DNA from: Bacteroidota bacterium
Lineage (GTDB): Bacteria; Bacteroidota; Bacteroidia; Chitinophagales; Chitinophagaceae
Assembly: GCA_016715505.1 (NCBI GenBank)
Contig: JADJZY010000006.1
Span: 124,001-188,000 of the forward strand
Reading direction: 5' to 3'
DNA length: 64,000 bases
Part shown: piece by piece, positions 50,081 to 59,367 of the stretch
Position numbering within the stretch: the first letter of the stretch is position 1
Layout: each line of letters begins with the position of its first letter
Notes under the pieces: model-generated
Seen by the model: only the letters and a program-made list of their open reading frames with translations
Database searches by the model: none
Told to the model about the DNA's origin: nothing
Program-made: the position numbers and the translations under genes

Positions 50081-50151
50081 ACGCTTATTGAAATGATGAT
50101 TCAACAAATATAATGATTCTGATTTTAAGTAAGTACCTTAAAAATTATCTA

Positions 50152-51345
50152 CTAATTGGCTTCATGCTTATAGTGTAGCGCAATTTCACAGAACATTCTC
50201 ACACCAATGGCGATAGCAGGTTGGTAAATATCGAATCTTGCATTGTGAACCGGAAATTGAAATTCATTTCCCTTTGACGTACCTATTCTGAAAAAACATC
50301 CCGGAACCTGATGGGTGTAAAAACTAAAATCTTCAGCAGCCATTCTTAAATCTAATTCTTTCACTTGCTCTATACCCAATGCCTTTTCAGCAATGTCCTG
50401 AAATTGTCTGGTCACCAACGGATCATTGAATAAGGAGGGGTAGCCCATAGGAATTTCAACTTCGGCATCTCCTCCCAAAGCACGGCATAATTCAATGGTA
50501 TGTTTACGAATTAAGTCATGGGCTTTTGCGCGCCATTTTTCGTCCATACATCGCAGGGTGCCCTCAATACGAACTTCATCCGGAATCACATTGCCCGCTT
50601 GTCCACCTGCGATTTTGCCAAAAGATAAAACAGAAGGTTGTAAGGGGTTACAATTTCTTGAAATGATTTGTTGCAGACTCGTCAACAATTGTGCAGATAT
50701 GATAATGGGGTCAACCGTTTGATGGGGTAAAGCAGCATGTCCTCCTTTTCCGATAACGCGAATATAAATTTCATCAGCACTAGCCATGTATTGTCCTGCG
50801 CGGTATCCAATACTGCCATATGGCAAATGAGGATAAACATGCAAGGCAAAAATCGCGGCTGGCTTAGGGTTCTCAAGAATACCTTCTTTGATGAGCAGGC
50901 TGGCTCCTCCCGGATGTTTTTCTTCGCCCGGTTGAAAAATACATTGTATGGTTCCTTCCCAGTCATTTTTGATTTCATTCAAAATCCGGATTGCACCGAG
51001 CAGACAGGTACTATGCACATCATGTCCGCAGGCATGCATCACACCTTTGTTTTTGGAGGCATAAGCCACTTCGTTCATTTCCACAATAGGAAGGGCATCC
51101 ATATCTGCCCGAAATGCAATGACCTGTTTATCCGGATTTCGCCCCTGGATACTGGCCAGAATACCGGTGCCTGCATACCCCTTTTGATAGGAAATACCCC
51201 ATTCATCTAGTTTGGAACAAATGAATGCACTGGTTTCGAATTCCTGAAATGACAATTCCGGATGTTGATGGATATGTTCCCTGATTTGAATAAATGCAGG
51301 TAGGTGTTGATCAATCAGGTTTTGAAGCGGGCTATTGGACGACAT
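50152..51345 (-). CDS. M20-family amidohydrolase (N-acyl amino acid / hippurate hydrolase-like)
   Basis: A 397-residue zinc-dependent amidohydrolase. The metal site reads HACGHDVHST, and the acidic pair is FQPGEEKHPGG; AAEDFSFY near the C-terminus is another family signature. The internal dimerisation domain has GKGGHAALPHQTVDPI. These enzymes release free amino acids from N-acyl amino acids. No signal peptide is visible, so it is cytoplasmic. Its start overlaps the upstream SPOR gene by 14 bases. Confidence 0.92.
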   Translation of the reverse strand: MSSNSPLQNLIDQHLPAFIQIREHIHQHPELSFQEFETSAFICSKLDEWGISYQKGYAGTGILASIQGRNPDKQVIAFRADMDALPIVEMNEVAYASKNKGVMHACGHDVHSTCLLGAIRILNEIKNDWEGTIQCIFQPGEEKHPGGASLLIKEGILENPKPAAIFALHVYPHLPYGSIGYRAGQYMASADEIYIRVIGKGGHAALPHQTVDPIIISAQLLTSLQQIISRNCNPLQPSVLSFGKIAGGQAGNVIPDEVRIEGTLRCMDEKWRAKAHDLIRKHTIELCRALGGDAEVEIPMGYPSLFNDPLVTRQFQDIAEKALGIEQVKELDLRMAAEDFSFYTHQVPGCFFRIGTSKGNEFQFPVHNARFDIYQPAIAIGVRMFCEIALHYKHEAN

Positions 51346-51850
51346 TGATATTTTTTACGGTGACCACATCAGGAACGATAAATGCAGCCGGAAAAGCTTT
51401 ATTTACTTTTCGTAAAAAACTACTTGCATCCTTTTTATCTTCGAAATTCCCTACTTTAATTTTATAAGAAGGCACATTATAACTCAAATACGAAGCCACT
51501 CCGGGAAAAGCCCGCGAAAAATTATTTTTTGCCGCCAGCGCCTGGGTACGGTCTGGGCCATTGTAAATGATAATACGAAATCCTTTGGCGGTATAGATAC
51601 TCCCGGTTACTTTTTTCTTCCCATCCGATGAAACGATGGGTTTATATAAAGGGATTTCTTTTTCCTTTTTTTCTTCTTCGGCTTTGGCCATTAATGCCGG
51701 TCTTTTGTCGAGCAAATCCAATCGGGCATCTTTAAAAATGGAAACATTTTCCGGAATAAAAATGTTTGTAGTATCTGTTCCGTCCTGAGCCTTTAAATTC
51801 ATACTCATGAAACAACAGAAAAACAACAATAGGTAGGGGAGGGTGCGCAT
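51332..51850 (-). CDS. SPOR-domain secreted protein
   Basis: A 172-residue protein with a signal peptide (LPYLLLFFCCFMSMNLKAQ), a charged linker rich in Lys and Glu, and a C-terminal SPOR domain (GFRIIIYNGPDRTQALAAKN; SYKIKVGNFEDKKDASSFL). SPOR domains bind denuded glycan strands at division septa, so a role in cell-wall remodelling is plausible. It overlaps the M20 gene. I use the ATG at 51848-51850; the upstream ATG at 51871 would add seven residues before the signal. Confidence 0.82.
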   Translation of the reverse strand: MRTLPYLLLFFCCFMSMNLKAQDGTDTTNIFIPENVSIFKDARLDLLDKRPALMAKAEEEKKEKEIPLYKPIVSSDGKKKVTGSIYTAKGFRIIIYNGPDRTQALAAKNNFSRAFPGVASYLSYNVPSYKIKVGNFEDKKDASSFLRKVNKAFPAAFIVPDVVTVKNINVVQ

Positions 51851-51995
51851 GACTCTTGAAACTGAGCCCAAAAATACTATTTCAGGGCTGTGAACTCAGC
51901 AATTTCTTCCTCTAATTAGGAATATTTTATCAAGAATTTTAAAAAATGTGGATCGGAAAGTCCATACTGTCAATGGAAATCAATATTTTTAGGTT

Positions 51996-53640
51996 ATGAT
52001 CAGAGCAATACTTTTCTTTTTGGCCATGAGTTTTGCTTTTCTGAGCAGGGCTCAAGTTCCCGGAATTTTATGGCAACGTTCTCTTGGAGGTGATAAACCT
52101 GAATTTGCGGAGGTGATTAAAATAACCAGTGATGGTGGAAGTATAGTAGCCGGTTATTCCTACTCGGATATCACCGGCGATAAATCTGAAATGAATAATG
52201 GCGTTTATGATTGCTGGATTCTGAAAATGGATGCCTTTGGCAATAAACAATGGGACCGAACCCTAGGTGGAGATGCCTTTGATGGTGTATTTGATATCAA
52301 TGAAATGTCCGATGGAACTTATTGGGTAGCCGCTCAGTCAAATTCAGGGATTTCGGGAGATAAAACAGATACTTGTCGTGGAGGCATGGATTATTGGATA
52401 CTCCATTTGGACAATGGTGGGGGGATTATTTCGCAACGAACTTTTGGAAGTGCAGAACACGACTATCTACTAACCGTTATTCCTTCTGCAACCGGCGGTT
52501 ACTTTGCCAGCGGTCATACCATGGAGTGGTATGTTTCTGCCGAAAAAACGGATACCGGTTGTTATGCGTTGACGAGTTTTCCACTACAAAAAGTAGACCC
52601 TTCCGACACGTTCAAAACCCGTGATTTATTGGTTGTCCGATTTAATCCGGATGGCAGCATTCGATGGCAACGAACTTTAGGCGGATATGAAAATGAAACA
52701 GTGGGAAAATGGTGGAAAGGCCAATGGCAATTTGGTGATTGCCGGCACTTCCGGGTCGAGTGTATCGTATTTCCGATATCCCAATTGTGAACGCTTCGAT
52801 CTACATCGGGGTTATACCGATTATTGGATTTTGGAATTGGATAAATTAGGCAATTTAGTCAATGAGAAAACCTTCGGCGGTTTTTTTGAAGATGATCTCG
52901 AAAATATTTGTGCAACCAAGGATGGTGGATTTGTGCTCACCGGAAGTTCTGTGTCGCAGGCCTCTGGCAATAAATCAGAATCACCCTATGCGAATTACGA
53001 CTATTGGATCATCAAACTGGATTCCAATCTCAATAAAAAGTGGGAAAAGGTTTATGGTAGTAACGGCCGCGAATGGGGTAAACACCTCGTTGAAACCCAG
53101 GACGGTGGCTTTTTATTAGGAGGCACCAGCGAAGGAGGGATTTCCGGCAATAAATTGGTTCCCAATTATGGTGATAAAGATTACTGGATTCTCAAACTCA
53201 ATGCAAATGGTAATGCCCTATGGCAATATAGTATCGGCGGTGGTTCCTTTGACCGTTTTGCATATTTACAGGAAACAGCAGATCAAAAGATTCTATTAGC
53301 AGGGACATCCATTTCAAATCCGTCTGCCTGGAAAACGGTTCCATTAAAGGGTAATTTTGATTATTGGGTTTTAAAAATTGATCAAAATCCTTATCAGGCG
53401 CCCAATCATATTCGGGATATTTTAGATGGAACTACTTTTTCTGTTTTCCCAAATCCAGCTGCACAATGGGTTCAATTGAATCTGAACAGGCAACCCCGGC
53501 AAGCCATGGTCAAATTGATCGATATGATGGGAAGAACGGTATTACAAAGTGAAATGGCCCAATCTAATCTGCAAATGGATATTTCGGCTTTATCCAATGG
53601 TCAGTATTTGTTGGTGATGCACGAAGACGGGAATCTCACC
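51996..53640 (+). CDS. Secreted repeat protein with T9SS domain, truncated (frameshifted)
   Basis: A signal peptide (ILFFLAMSFAFLSRAQ) is followed by at least seven repeats of the type LGG...DGG...AG....G.KS..N...YWILKLD, a beta-propeller-like pattern common in Bacteroidota cargo. A T9SS sorting domain begins FSVFPNPAAQWVQLNL and reaches LSNGQYLLVMHEDG, then stops short: the next residues belong to a different protein. The frame also shifts near 52708-52720, where two extra A would give TVGKMVEKANGNLVIAG. The loss of the final basic strand of the sorting domain is part of an apparent deletion. Confidence 0.78.
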
Positions 53641-53844
53641 TTAGCAGACGTAGATACCATAACGCTTTATTTGGGCCCACAAAATCAAGCGCCTTATTAT
53701 GATTATTGCTTGGGTTTAAAACCTCGTAGAATCATTTTTAACCCCGGAACAGAAAATCCCGAATTTCAGGATATGGCCACACAACAAGGTATAGTATGCC
53801 TGGAAGCATGTACGCTTGTTTTACTCAGCACAGGTCAATATTAA
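53635..53844 (+). pseudogene. C-terminal fragment of a YccU-like CoA-binding protein
   Basis: In frame with the T9SS tail, the last 65 or so residues match the end of small CoA-binding (Rossmann) proteins: VDTITLYLGPQNQAPYYDYC, then PRRIIFNPGTENPEF, EACTLVLLSTGQY and stop. The normal family is about 120 residues, so the N-terminal half with the nucleotide-binding loop is missing. The junction with the sorting domain lies at about 53630-53645. This could be a true deletion-fusion or an assembly collapse; I cannot tell which. Confidence 0.75.
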
Positions 53845-53871
53845 TTTATAAATCAACATATTTTAATCTCC

Positions 53872-54507
53872 TTGAATATTTATCTGGATCATATCAGCAA
53901 ACGTTTCGGCAGAGAATGGATATTTAAAGATGTATGTCTGCAATTCGAGGGTGCAAAAACATATGCGCTGACCGGATCAAATGGCAGCGGAAAATCGACA
54001 CTGCTTCAGGTGATTGCCGGATTTATGCATCCTGGAAAGGGACCATGAAATATCAAAATGAGCTGGGAAAAATGTATCAGGAACATGAAATTGCATCAGC
54101 CATTTCTTGTTGTACGCCTACATGGAATTAATTGAAGAGTTGAGCCTGGATGAATTTTTTCAGTACCATTTTCGATTAAAAAACCCATCATGCCTATAAA
54201 CGATATAGTGGATCAAATTGGGTTAGGTGAACATCGCAATAAATACATCGTGCATTTTTCCAGCGGAATGAAACAACGGGTTAAACTTGCTCAGGCCATT
54301 TTTGCAGATACTGAAGTGCTTTTGCTCGACGAGCCTTGCTCAAATTTAGATGCTGCCGGTATCGAACAATATCATCAGTTCATGCAACAGTGGTTGGGAA
54401 ATCGTTTACTGATTGTGGCCAGCAATGATGCCGATGAATATAGCATGTGTAGCGAACATATTTCGATGCATCAGTTAAAACCAGTCTCCCATGATTCAAA
54501 CAAATAA
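53872..54507 (+). CDS. ABC transporter ATP-binding protein (three frameshifts)
   Basis: A small ABC ATPase of about 210 residues after correction. Walker A is GSNGSGKST, the signature region is HFSSGMKQRVKLAQAI, and Walker B is TEVLLLDEPCSNLD, so it is a complete nucleotide-binding domain. Frames change near 54036 (GGAAAGGGACC), near 54118 (one extra T gives CCTPYMELIEELSL) and near 54168-54174 (one extra A). The first frame opens at a TTG (53872). No permease gene adjoins; the partner may be elsewhere. It overlaps the MFS gene by 17 bases. Confidence 0.78.
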
Positions 54508-55792
54508 ACGCCAACAAATTAAAGCATGGACTTTTTATGATTGGGCCAATTCAGCGTATTCCCTCATCATCACATCCGCTATTTTTCCGGCCTACTATAC
54601 CCAAATCGTAGATCAGGTAGAAATATTTGGTTATTTATTTTAAAAAAGCGTAGTCGCCTCGTTTTCTATTTCCTTTTCTTTTTTACTCATTGCTTTTTTA
54701 TCGCCTATTTTATCTTCCATTGCCGACTATCAGGGGAATAAAAAAGGATTCATGAAATTTTTCTGCTACCTGGGTGCATTGTCTTGCATGGGTATGTTTT
54801 TTTTCGTAAAAAATGCCGATGGTGCAAATGTATTTTACGGATTGGCTTGTTCTATTTTGGCATCCATTGGATACTGTGGTAGTATCGTATTTTATAATGC
54901 TTTTTTACCTGAAATTGCGGATAAAAACGAACAGGATACCGTGAGCGCCAAAGGTTTTGCCATGGGTTATATCGGAAGTGTGATTTTGATGATTGTATGT
55001 CTGGCTTTGATGTTTTTAAATGCAAGCTATGCCTGGTTTGAAGCTGATTTGCACATACCTGAACGGGTTTCTTTTTTATTGGTGGGTGTGTGGTGGATTG
55101 GATTTTCGCAAATTCCTTTCAGGGTCTTAAAAGAGGAGCCGAGGCATCGGAATGACTATGAGGGTCATATACTCATGAAAGGTTTTAAGGAACTAAAAAA
55201 GGTTTGGCATGAACTTCAATCATTACCCGTACTCAGATTATACCTCGCGGCATTTTTTTTCTTTAATATGGGTGTGCAAACTGTTATGTATATGGCTACC
55301 TATTTTGCAGGAGATGAATTGAAGATGGAACCGGTGCAATTATTGCTGGTTGTATTGATTATTCAACTGGTTGCTATTGCCGGAGCAAGATTGTTTGCGA
55401 AAATTTCAGATAAAAAAGGGAACTTATTTTCCTTGTCCTTACTGGTGATTATTTGGATTGGCATTTGTATATCGGCATATGTTGTAAATACGGTCAATCA
55501 ATTTTATATGCTGGCATTTGCCGTGGGTATGGTGATGGGAGGTATTCAATCTTTATCCCGATCTACTTATTCCAAATTTCTGCCCGATACTCCTGATACT
55601 GCTTCTTACTTTAGTTTTTATGATGTGTGCGAAAAATTAGGCATCGTGATTGGTACCGCCAGTTTTGGAGTGATCGCTGATGCATTAGGGAGTATGCGCC
55701 TCTCTGCATTGGCCTTGAGTGTTTATTTTGCACTTGGTTTGCTCATCCTGTTTTTGATGCGCAAAAGGCATACTCAGGTTTTGCACCATTGA
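54491..55792 (+). CDS. UMF1/Atg22-type MFS transporter (internal in-frame stop)
   Basis: A 433-residue membrane transporter with about 11-12 helices. The N-terminal KAWTFYDWANSAYSLIITSA is characteristic of the UMF1/Atg22-like group of the major facilitator superfamily, and the later GGIQSLSRSTYSKFLP is typical too. The frame contains a TAA at 54641-54643, codon 51, where GYLF(stop)KSVVASFS would be expected to continue with Lys or Gln. Both halves are in the same frame. A substitution or compound homopolymer error is the likeliest cause. The substrate is unknown. Confidence 0.84.
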
Positions 55793-55807
55793 CAACCTTA
55801 AAAAATT

Positions 55808-55845
55808 AAAGATTTCACACAACGAAATCTTCTTTGGGCTTTTTT
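55808..55845 (+). terminator. Possible terminator after the MFS gene
   Basis: AAGATTTC pairs with GAAATCTT around a 7-base loop; a second short stretch ending GGGCTTTTTTT follows. It is weaker than other terminators in the window. Confidence 0.45.
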
Positions 55846-55913
55846 TCATTGGAATTGTTATATAATCAATCTGCAGATTTTGTAACAGATTGGTGAAACG
55901 ATTATTTTCGGTT

Positions 55914-55921
55914 TATTTTTG
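55914..55921 (+). promoter_or_regulatory. -7 box of the MBL hydrolase gene
   Basis: TATTTTTG is a full TAnnTTTG match, 15 bases before the ATG at 55937. It is also compatible with chance in an AT-rich gap. Confidence 0.35.
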
Positions 55922-55936
55922 TCCATATTTACGACA

Positions 55937-56779
55937 ATGAAATTATATACGATACACAGCGGAATGTTTAAATTAGATGGCGGTGCTATGCATGGTGTAG
56001 TGCCAAAATCGATGTGGAATAAAGTGAATCCGGCTGATGAAAATAATATGTGCTCCTGGGCCATGCGATGTTTGTTGATTGAAGAAGGAAATCGCTTGAT
56101 TTTGATTGATACCGGAATGGGGAATAAACAGGACGAAAAATTCTTCGGATTCTTTCAACCCCATGGGCCATATTCTTTGCAAACTTCATTAGAACAAAAT
56201 GGGTTTACTAGCGATGATATTACCGATGTTTTTCTAACCCATCTGCATTTTGATCACTGTGGAGGTGCTATTCAACGTTCGGGTGAGCAACTTGTTCCAA
56301 CGTTTAAAAATGCCACATATTGGAGTCATGAAGCACATTGGGCCGCTGCTATTCAGCCAAATGCCCGTGAAAAAGCATCCTTCCTGAAAGAGAATATTTT
56401 ACCCATTCAGGAAAGCGGACAACTCAAATTATTATATGCGCAAAGCGGAGATATTTTTATGCCCGGTTTCGAAATTCAACTGGTACAGGGGCATACCGAA
56501 TCCATGATGTTACCTTTAATCACCCTGGAAAAACATAAACTGCTGTTTTGCGCAGATTTAATTCCATCTGTCGCTCATATTTCCATGCCCTGGGTGATGG
56601 CCTACGACATGAAACCATTGGAAACGTTGAAGGAAAAAGAAATTTTATTGAACAAGGCGGTACAGGAAAATTGGGCACTCTTTTTCGAACATGATCCTCA
56701 AACGGAATGTGCCACTTTAATTCAAACCGAAAGAGGGATTAAACAGGAACACCTCATGGCATTAAAGGATTTGGGTTAA
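55937..56779 (+). CDS. Metallo-beta-lactamase-fold hydrolase
   Basis: A 280-residue MBL-fold enzyme. The metal site HLHFDHCGG is intact, with IDTGMG before it and GHTESM and CADLIPS after it, the third to fifth ligand positions. Overall it resembles the quorum-quenching lactonase/AttM-like group of MBL hydrolases, but sequence alone does not decide between lactonase and other hydrolytic roles. No signal peptide. It is a single gene; the start was taken at the ATG (MKLYTIHSG), the upstream part being non-coding. Confidence 0.85.
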   Translation: MKLYTIHSGMFKLDGGAMHGVVPKSMWNKVNPADENNMCSWAMRCLLIEEGNRLILIDTGMGNKQDEKFFGFFQPHGPYSLQTSLEQNGFTSDDITDVFLTHLHFDHCGGAIQRSGEQLVPTFKNATYWSHEAHWAAAIQPNAREKASFLKENILPIQESGQLKLLYAQSGDIFMPGFEIQLVQGHTESMMLPLITLEKHKLLFCADLIPSVAHISMPWVMAYDMKPLETLKEKEILLNKAVQENWALFFEHDPQTECATLIQTERGIKQEHLMALKDLG

Positions 56780-56841
56780 AACGAGAATTAAATATTCTGA
56801 ATTCGAAAATTTTTCACTCTCCGAATAGGGTGTAAATCCGT

Positions 56842-57714
56842 TTATCGTTTACTGCCTGTCAGCTCCACGTCGCTTTCAATTTCCATAGGAATATCCATAT
56901 TACTGGCTTTCAGGCGACCACTCATTTTTTGTTTCATTTTGAGTGTTCGCACCATACCGGTGGCTAACTCCATTTGCATGGTTCCATTTTGGGTGCCCGA
57001 TAATTCCATTTCCATTTGCTGGGTATTGCCTTTCTCAGAGCTGATGTTTGACTGGCATTTAATTTCTGCCAATTCTTTTTCAACCCGAATCAATTCATAA
57101 GTATTGTTGAGTTTCATTTTCATTACACCTCCTAAGTCGTTGGTCATTTCAATGTTCCACTGATCGCCCGGTTTTACCGGATGATCGGGGTATAATTTAA
57201 AACTCATTTCCAGCATACTTTTGAGCGAACTATCCGACATGGAATTCCCACCCAAAAATTCCATTCCACTCAATTTCGTGATCTCGCCTGTTGAATTTAC
57301 AGTGATTTGAAAAGATTTTCCTTTCAACTTCAACAGGTCTTTATAAACCGGATTTCTTAATTCAGCTGAATCGGTATCTAATTCAACCGTTCCGGCATCT
57401 GATTTTTGTTTCATTCGAATGCGATGATAAGTAACCTGCATATCGGTGGATTGTCCATTAGACTGTAACACATCATAATCAAACACAAACAACATTTCCT
57501 GATCGATATTCATTTTTTTACCCATGAGCGTTTGATTCATTCGCTGAATCGTACTCATTTCATATCGAAAATGATCGCCTGTTTTTAACTGAAGTTTTAA
57601 GTCGTATGGTGTGTTGCCACTACCTCCGGGTTTGCCATCATTCTGACAGGCTACTATACATATCGTGATCAAACTTAAAATCAGATACCGGAACATATAG
57701 GTTGATTTAAGCAT
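56842..57714 (-). CDS. DUF6263-like lipoprotein
   Basis: A 290-residue lipoprotein (LITICIVACQND) with a beta-rich body (TGDHFRYEMSTIQRMNQTL; VKPGDQWNIEMTNDLGG). The pattern resembles the DUF6263 family of uncharacterised Bacteroidota envelope proteins. Its start (ATG 57712-57714) overlaps the end of the FKBP gene by eight bases; an ATG at 57696 (MFRYLIL) is an alternative. The envelope location and linkage to a prolyl isomerase suggest a folding or stress role, which is inference. Confidence 0.65.
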   Translation of the reverse strand: MLKSTYMFRYLILSLITICIVACQNDGKPGGSGNTPYDLKLQLKTGDHFRYEMSTIQRMNQTLMGKKMNIDQEMLFVFDYDVLQSNGQSTDMQVTYHRIRMKQKSDAGTVELDTDSAELRNPVYKDLLKLKGKSFQITVNSTGEITKLSGMEFLGGNSMSDSSLKSMLEMSFKLYPDHPVKPGDQWNIEMTNDLGGVMKMKLNNTYELIRVEKELAEIKCQSNISSEKGNTQQMEMELSGTQNGTMQMELATGMVRTLKMKQKMSGRLKASNMDIPMEIESDVELTGSKR

Positions 57715-58144
57715 TGATTTCTACCAATTCAATTTCAAACGTGAGGTCTTTACCGGCTAAAGGATGATTGCCATCCAAAACAATCGTTGATTCTCTCACC
57801 TCAGTAATCACAACCGGCAAATGATTTCCGTCCTGATCCATCATGTTTAATTCCATACCAGCTTGCGGTTCGCCCATTTCTTCCGGAAGTTGTGCTTTTT
57901 CAAACTCAAAAAACATTTGTTCATTCACCGGGCCATAAGCTTGTAAAGCCGGAATTTCCACAATCTTTTTTTCTCCGACACTCATATTCATCACTCCATG
58001 ATCGAAACCATGAATGACCATACCTTCTCCAACGGTGAATTCCAGAGGAGGACGTCCTTCAGAACTATCAAACATACTGCCATCTGCAGTGAGGGTGCCT
58101 TTGTAATGTACCTTGATGGTATCGCCGGCTTTTACTTGTTGCAT
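57707..58144 (-). CDS. FKBP-type peptidyl-prolyl isomerase, SlyD-like
   Basis: A 145-residue prolyl isomerase of the SlyD type. The FKBP part (VHYKGTLTADGSMFDSSEG; PLEFTVGEG; GFDHGVMNMSVGEKK) surrounds an IF-like chaperone insert (QAYGPVNEQMFFEF; LPVVITEV), and the strand DGNHPLAGKDLTFEIELVEI closes the fold. The His-rich metal tail of E. coli SlyD is absent. It is probably cytoplasmic. It leads a two-gene unit with the lipoprotein. Confidence 0.92.
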   Translation of the reverse strand: MQQVKAGDTIKVHYKGTLTADGSMFDSSEGRPPLEFTVGEGMVIHGFDHGVMNMSVGEKKIVEIPALQAYGPVNEQMFFEFEKAQLPEEMGEPQAGMELNMMDQDGNHLPVVITEVRESTIVLDGNHPLAGKDLTFEIELVEINA

Positions 58145-58159
58145 TTTTTAAAATTTTGG

Positions 58160-58167
58160 CAAATGTA
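58160..58167 (-). promoter_or_regulatory. -7 box of the FKBP gene
   Basis: TACATTTG on the minus strand is a full consensus match, 15 bases before the ATG. Confidence 0.5.
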
Positions 58168-58230
58168 AAGGCAATTCTGCTTTTGGGCTTAAATTTAGAT
58201 GGGCTTAACGTTTCGGCAATGGCCAGGGAT

Positions 58231-59219
58231 TTATGAAATGGCTTGTCCGTAATATTCCAGGATTTCATCAAAAATCATCAAAACCTCTTCGGCATCCAGA
58301 GCATGTACCAGTTTGTGCCGAAATTCTTTGATATGAGATAAACCCTTCAGGTAATTGGCATAATGAGGGCGCATCTCCAGAATACCTAATTTGGGGCCTT
58401 TCCATTGGAGCGAAAATTCCAAATGTTGTCGGCAAACACGAATCCGTTCTTCGATCTCCGGAGGCGGTAATGTGATGCCGGTTTCGATATAATGTTTGAT
58501 TTCGCGAAAGATCCAGGGATACCCAATTGCGGCTCTGCCAATCATGACACCATCCACCCCATATCGGTTTTTATAGGCTACAGCTTTGGAAGGACTATCA
58601 ATATCGCCATTGCCAAAAATCGGAATGTGAATGCGGGGATTGTTTTTAACCGCTGCAATTAATGACCAATCTGCTTCGCCTTTGTACATCTGTGCCCTGG
58701 TGCGACCATGAATGCTCAATGCCTGTATGCCCACATCCTGTAAGCGTTCGGCGACTTCCTCAATATTTTTACTTTGCTCATCCCAACCAAGGCGGGTTTT
58801 AACGGTCACCGGTATCTTCACAGCATTCACCACGGCTTTGGTCAATGCAATCATTTTGGCAAATCTTTTAGAATGCCGGCGCCTGCACCTTTGCAGACTA
58901 CTTTTTTAACCGGACAACCAAAATTGATATCGATTAAATCCGGACCCGTTGCCTCTACGATTTTGGCAGATAAGGTGAGGGCTTCTTCATCTCCCCCAAA
59001 AACCTGTATGCCGATAGGTCGCTCTGTCTCAAAAATATCGAGCTTTTGACGGCTTTTAATGGCATCCCGAATGAGGCCCTCAGAACTGATAAATTCGGTA
59101 TACATCAAATCAGCGCCATTTTGTTTGCACACCGATCGAAAGGGAGGATCGCTCACATCTTCCATAGGTGCTAACAAAAGCGGGAAATCAGGTAGTTGTA
59201 TATCACCTATTTTGATCAT
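58231..59219 (-). CDS. dusB: tRNA-dihydrouridine synthase (frameshifted)
   Basis: Flavoenzyme that reduces uridines in tRNA. It has the FMN-binding LLLAPMEDVSDPPFR, GIQVFGG, the catalytic-Cys region DINFGCPVKKVVCKGAGAG, TVKTRLGW, SIHGRTRAQMYKG and GVMIGRAAIGYPWIF. The frame breaks at about 58855-58858, where one extra A gives KDLPKMIALTKAVV, after which the protein continues intact to 58231. With the correction it is about 330 residues, the normal length. The start ATG lies five bases after a promoter box, implying a leaderless message. Confidence 0.94.
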
Positions 59220-59224
59220 GTGTG

Positions 59225-59232
59225 CAAAGATA
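59225..59232 (-). promoter_or_regulatory. -7 box adjoining the dusB start codon
   Basis: TATCTTTG on the minus strand, full consensus, five bases before the ATG at 59217-59219. Confidence 0.6.
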
Positions 59233-59367
59233 ACGAGGGTTGCGGTTTTGATTTGATAAGAAGTTTATATATAAAAAATCTGCATTAACGAAAAATAACA
59301 TAGAGGACATTTTAACAATCTCGAAAAACGAACATATTTGCACTACATTACACCAAAACAACTACAC

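Noticed and set aside
16880..54646. Stop codon reassignment
   Set aside because: Only one in-frame TAG and one in-frame TAA were found, in different genes, while many genes end normally at TAG, TAA and TGA.
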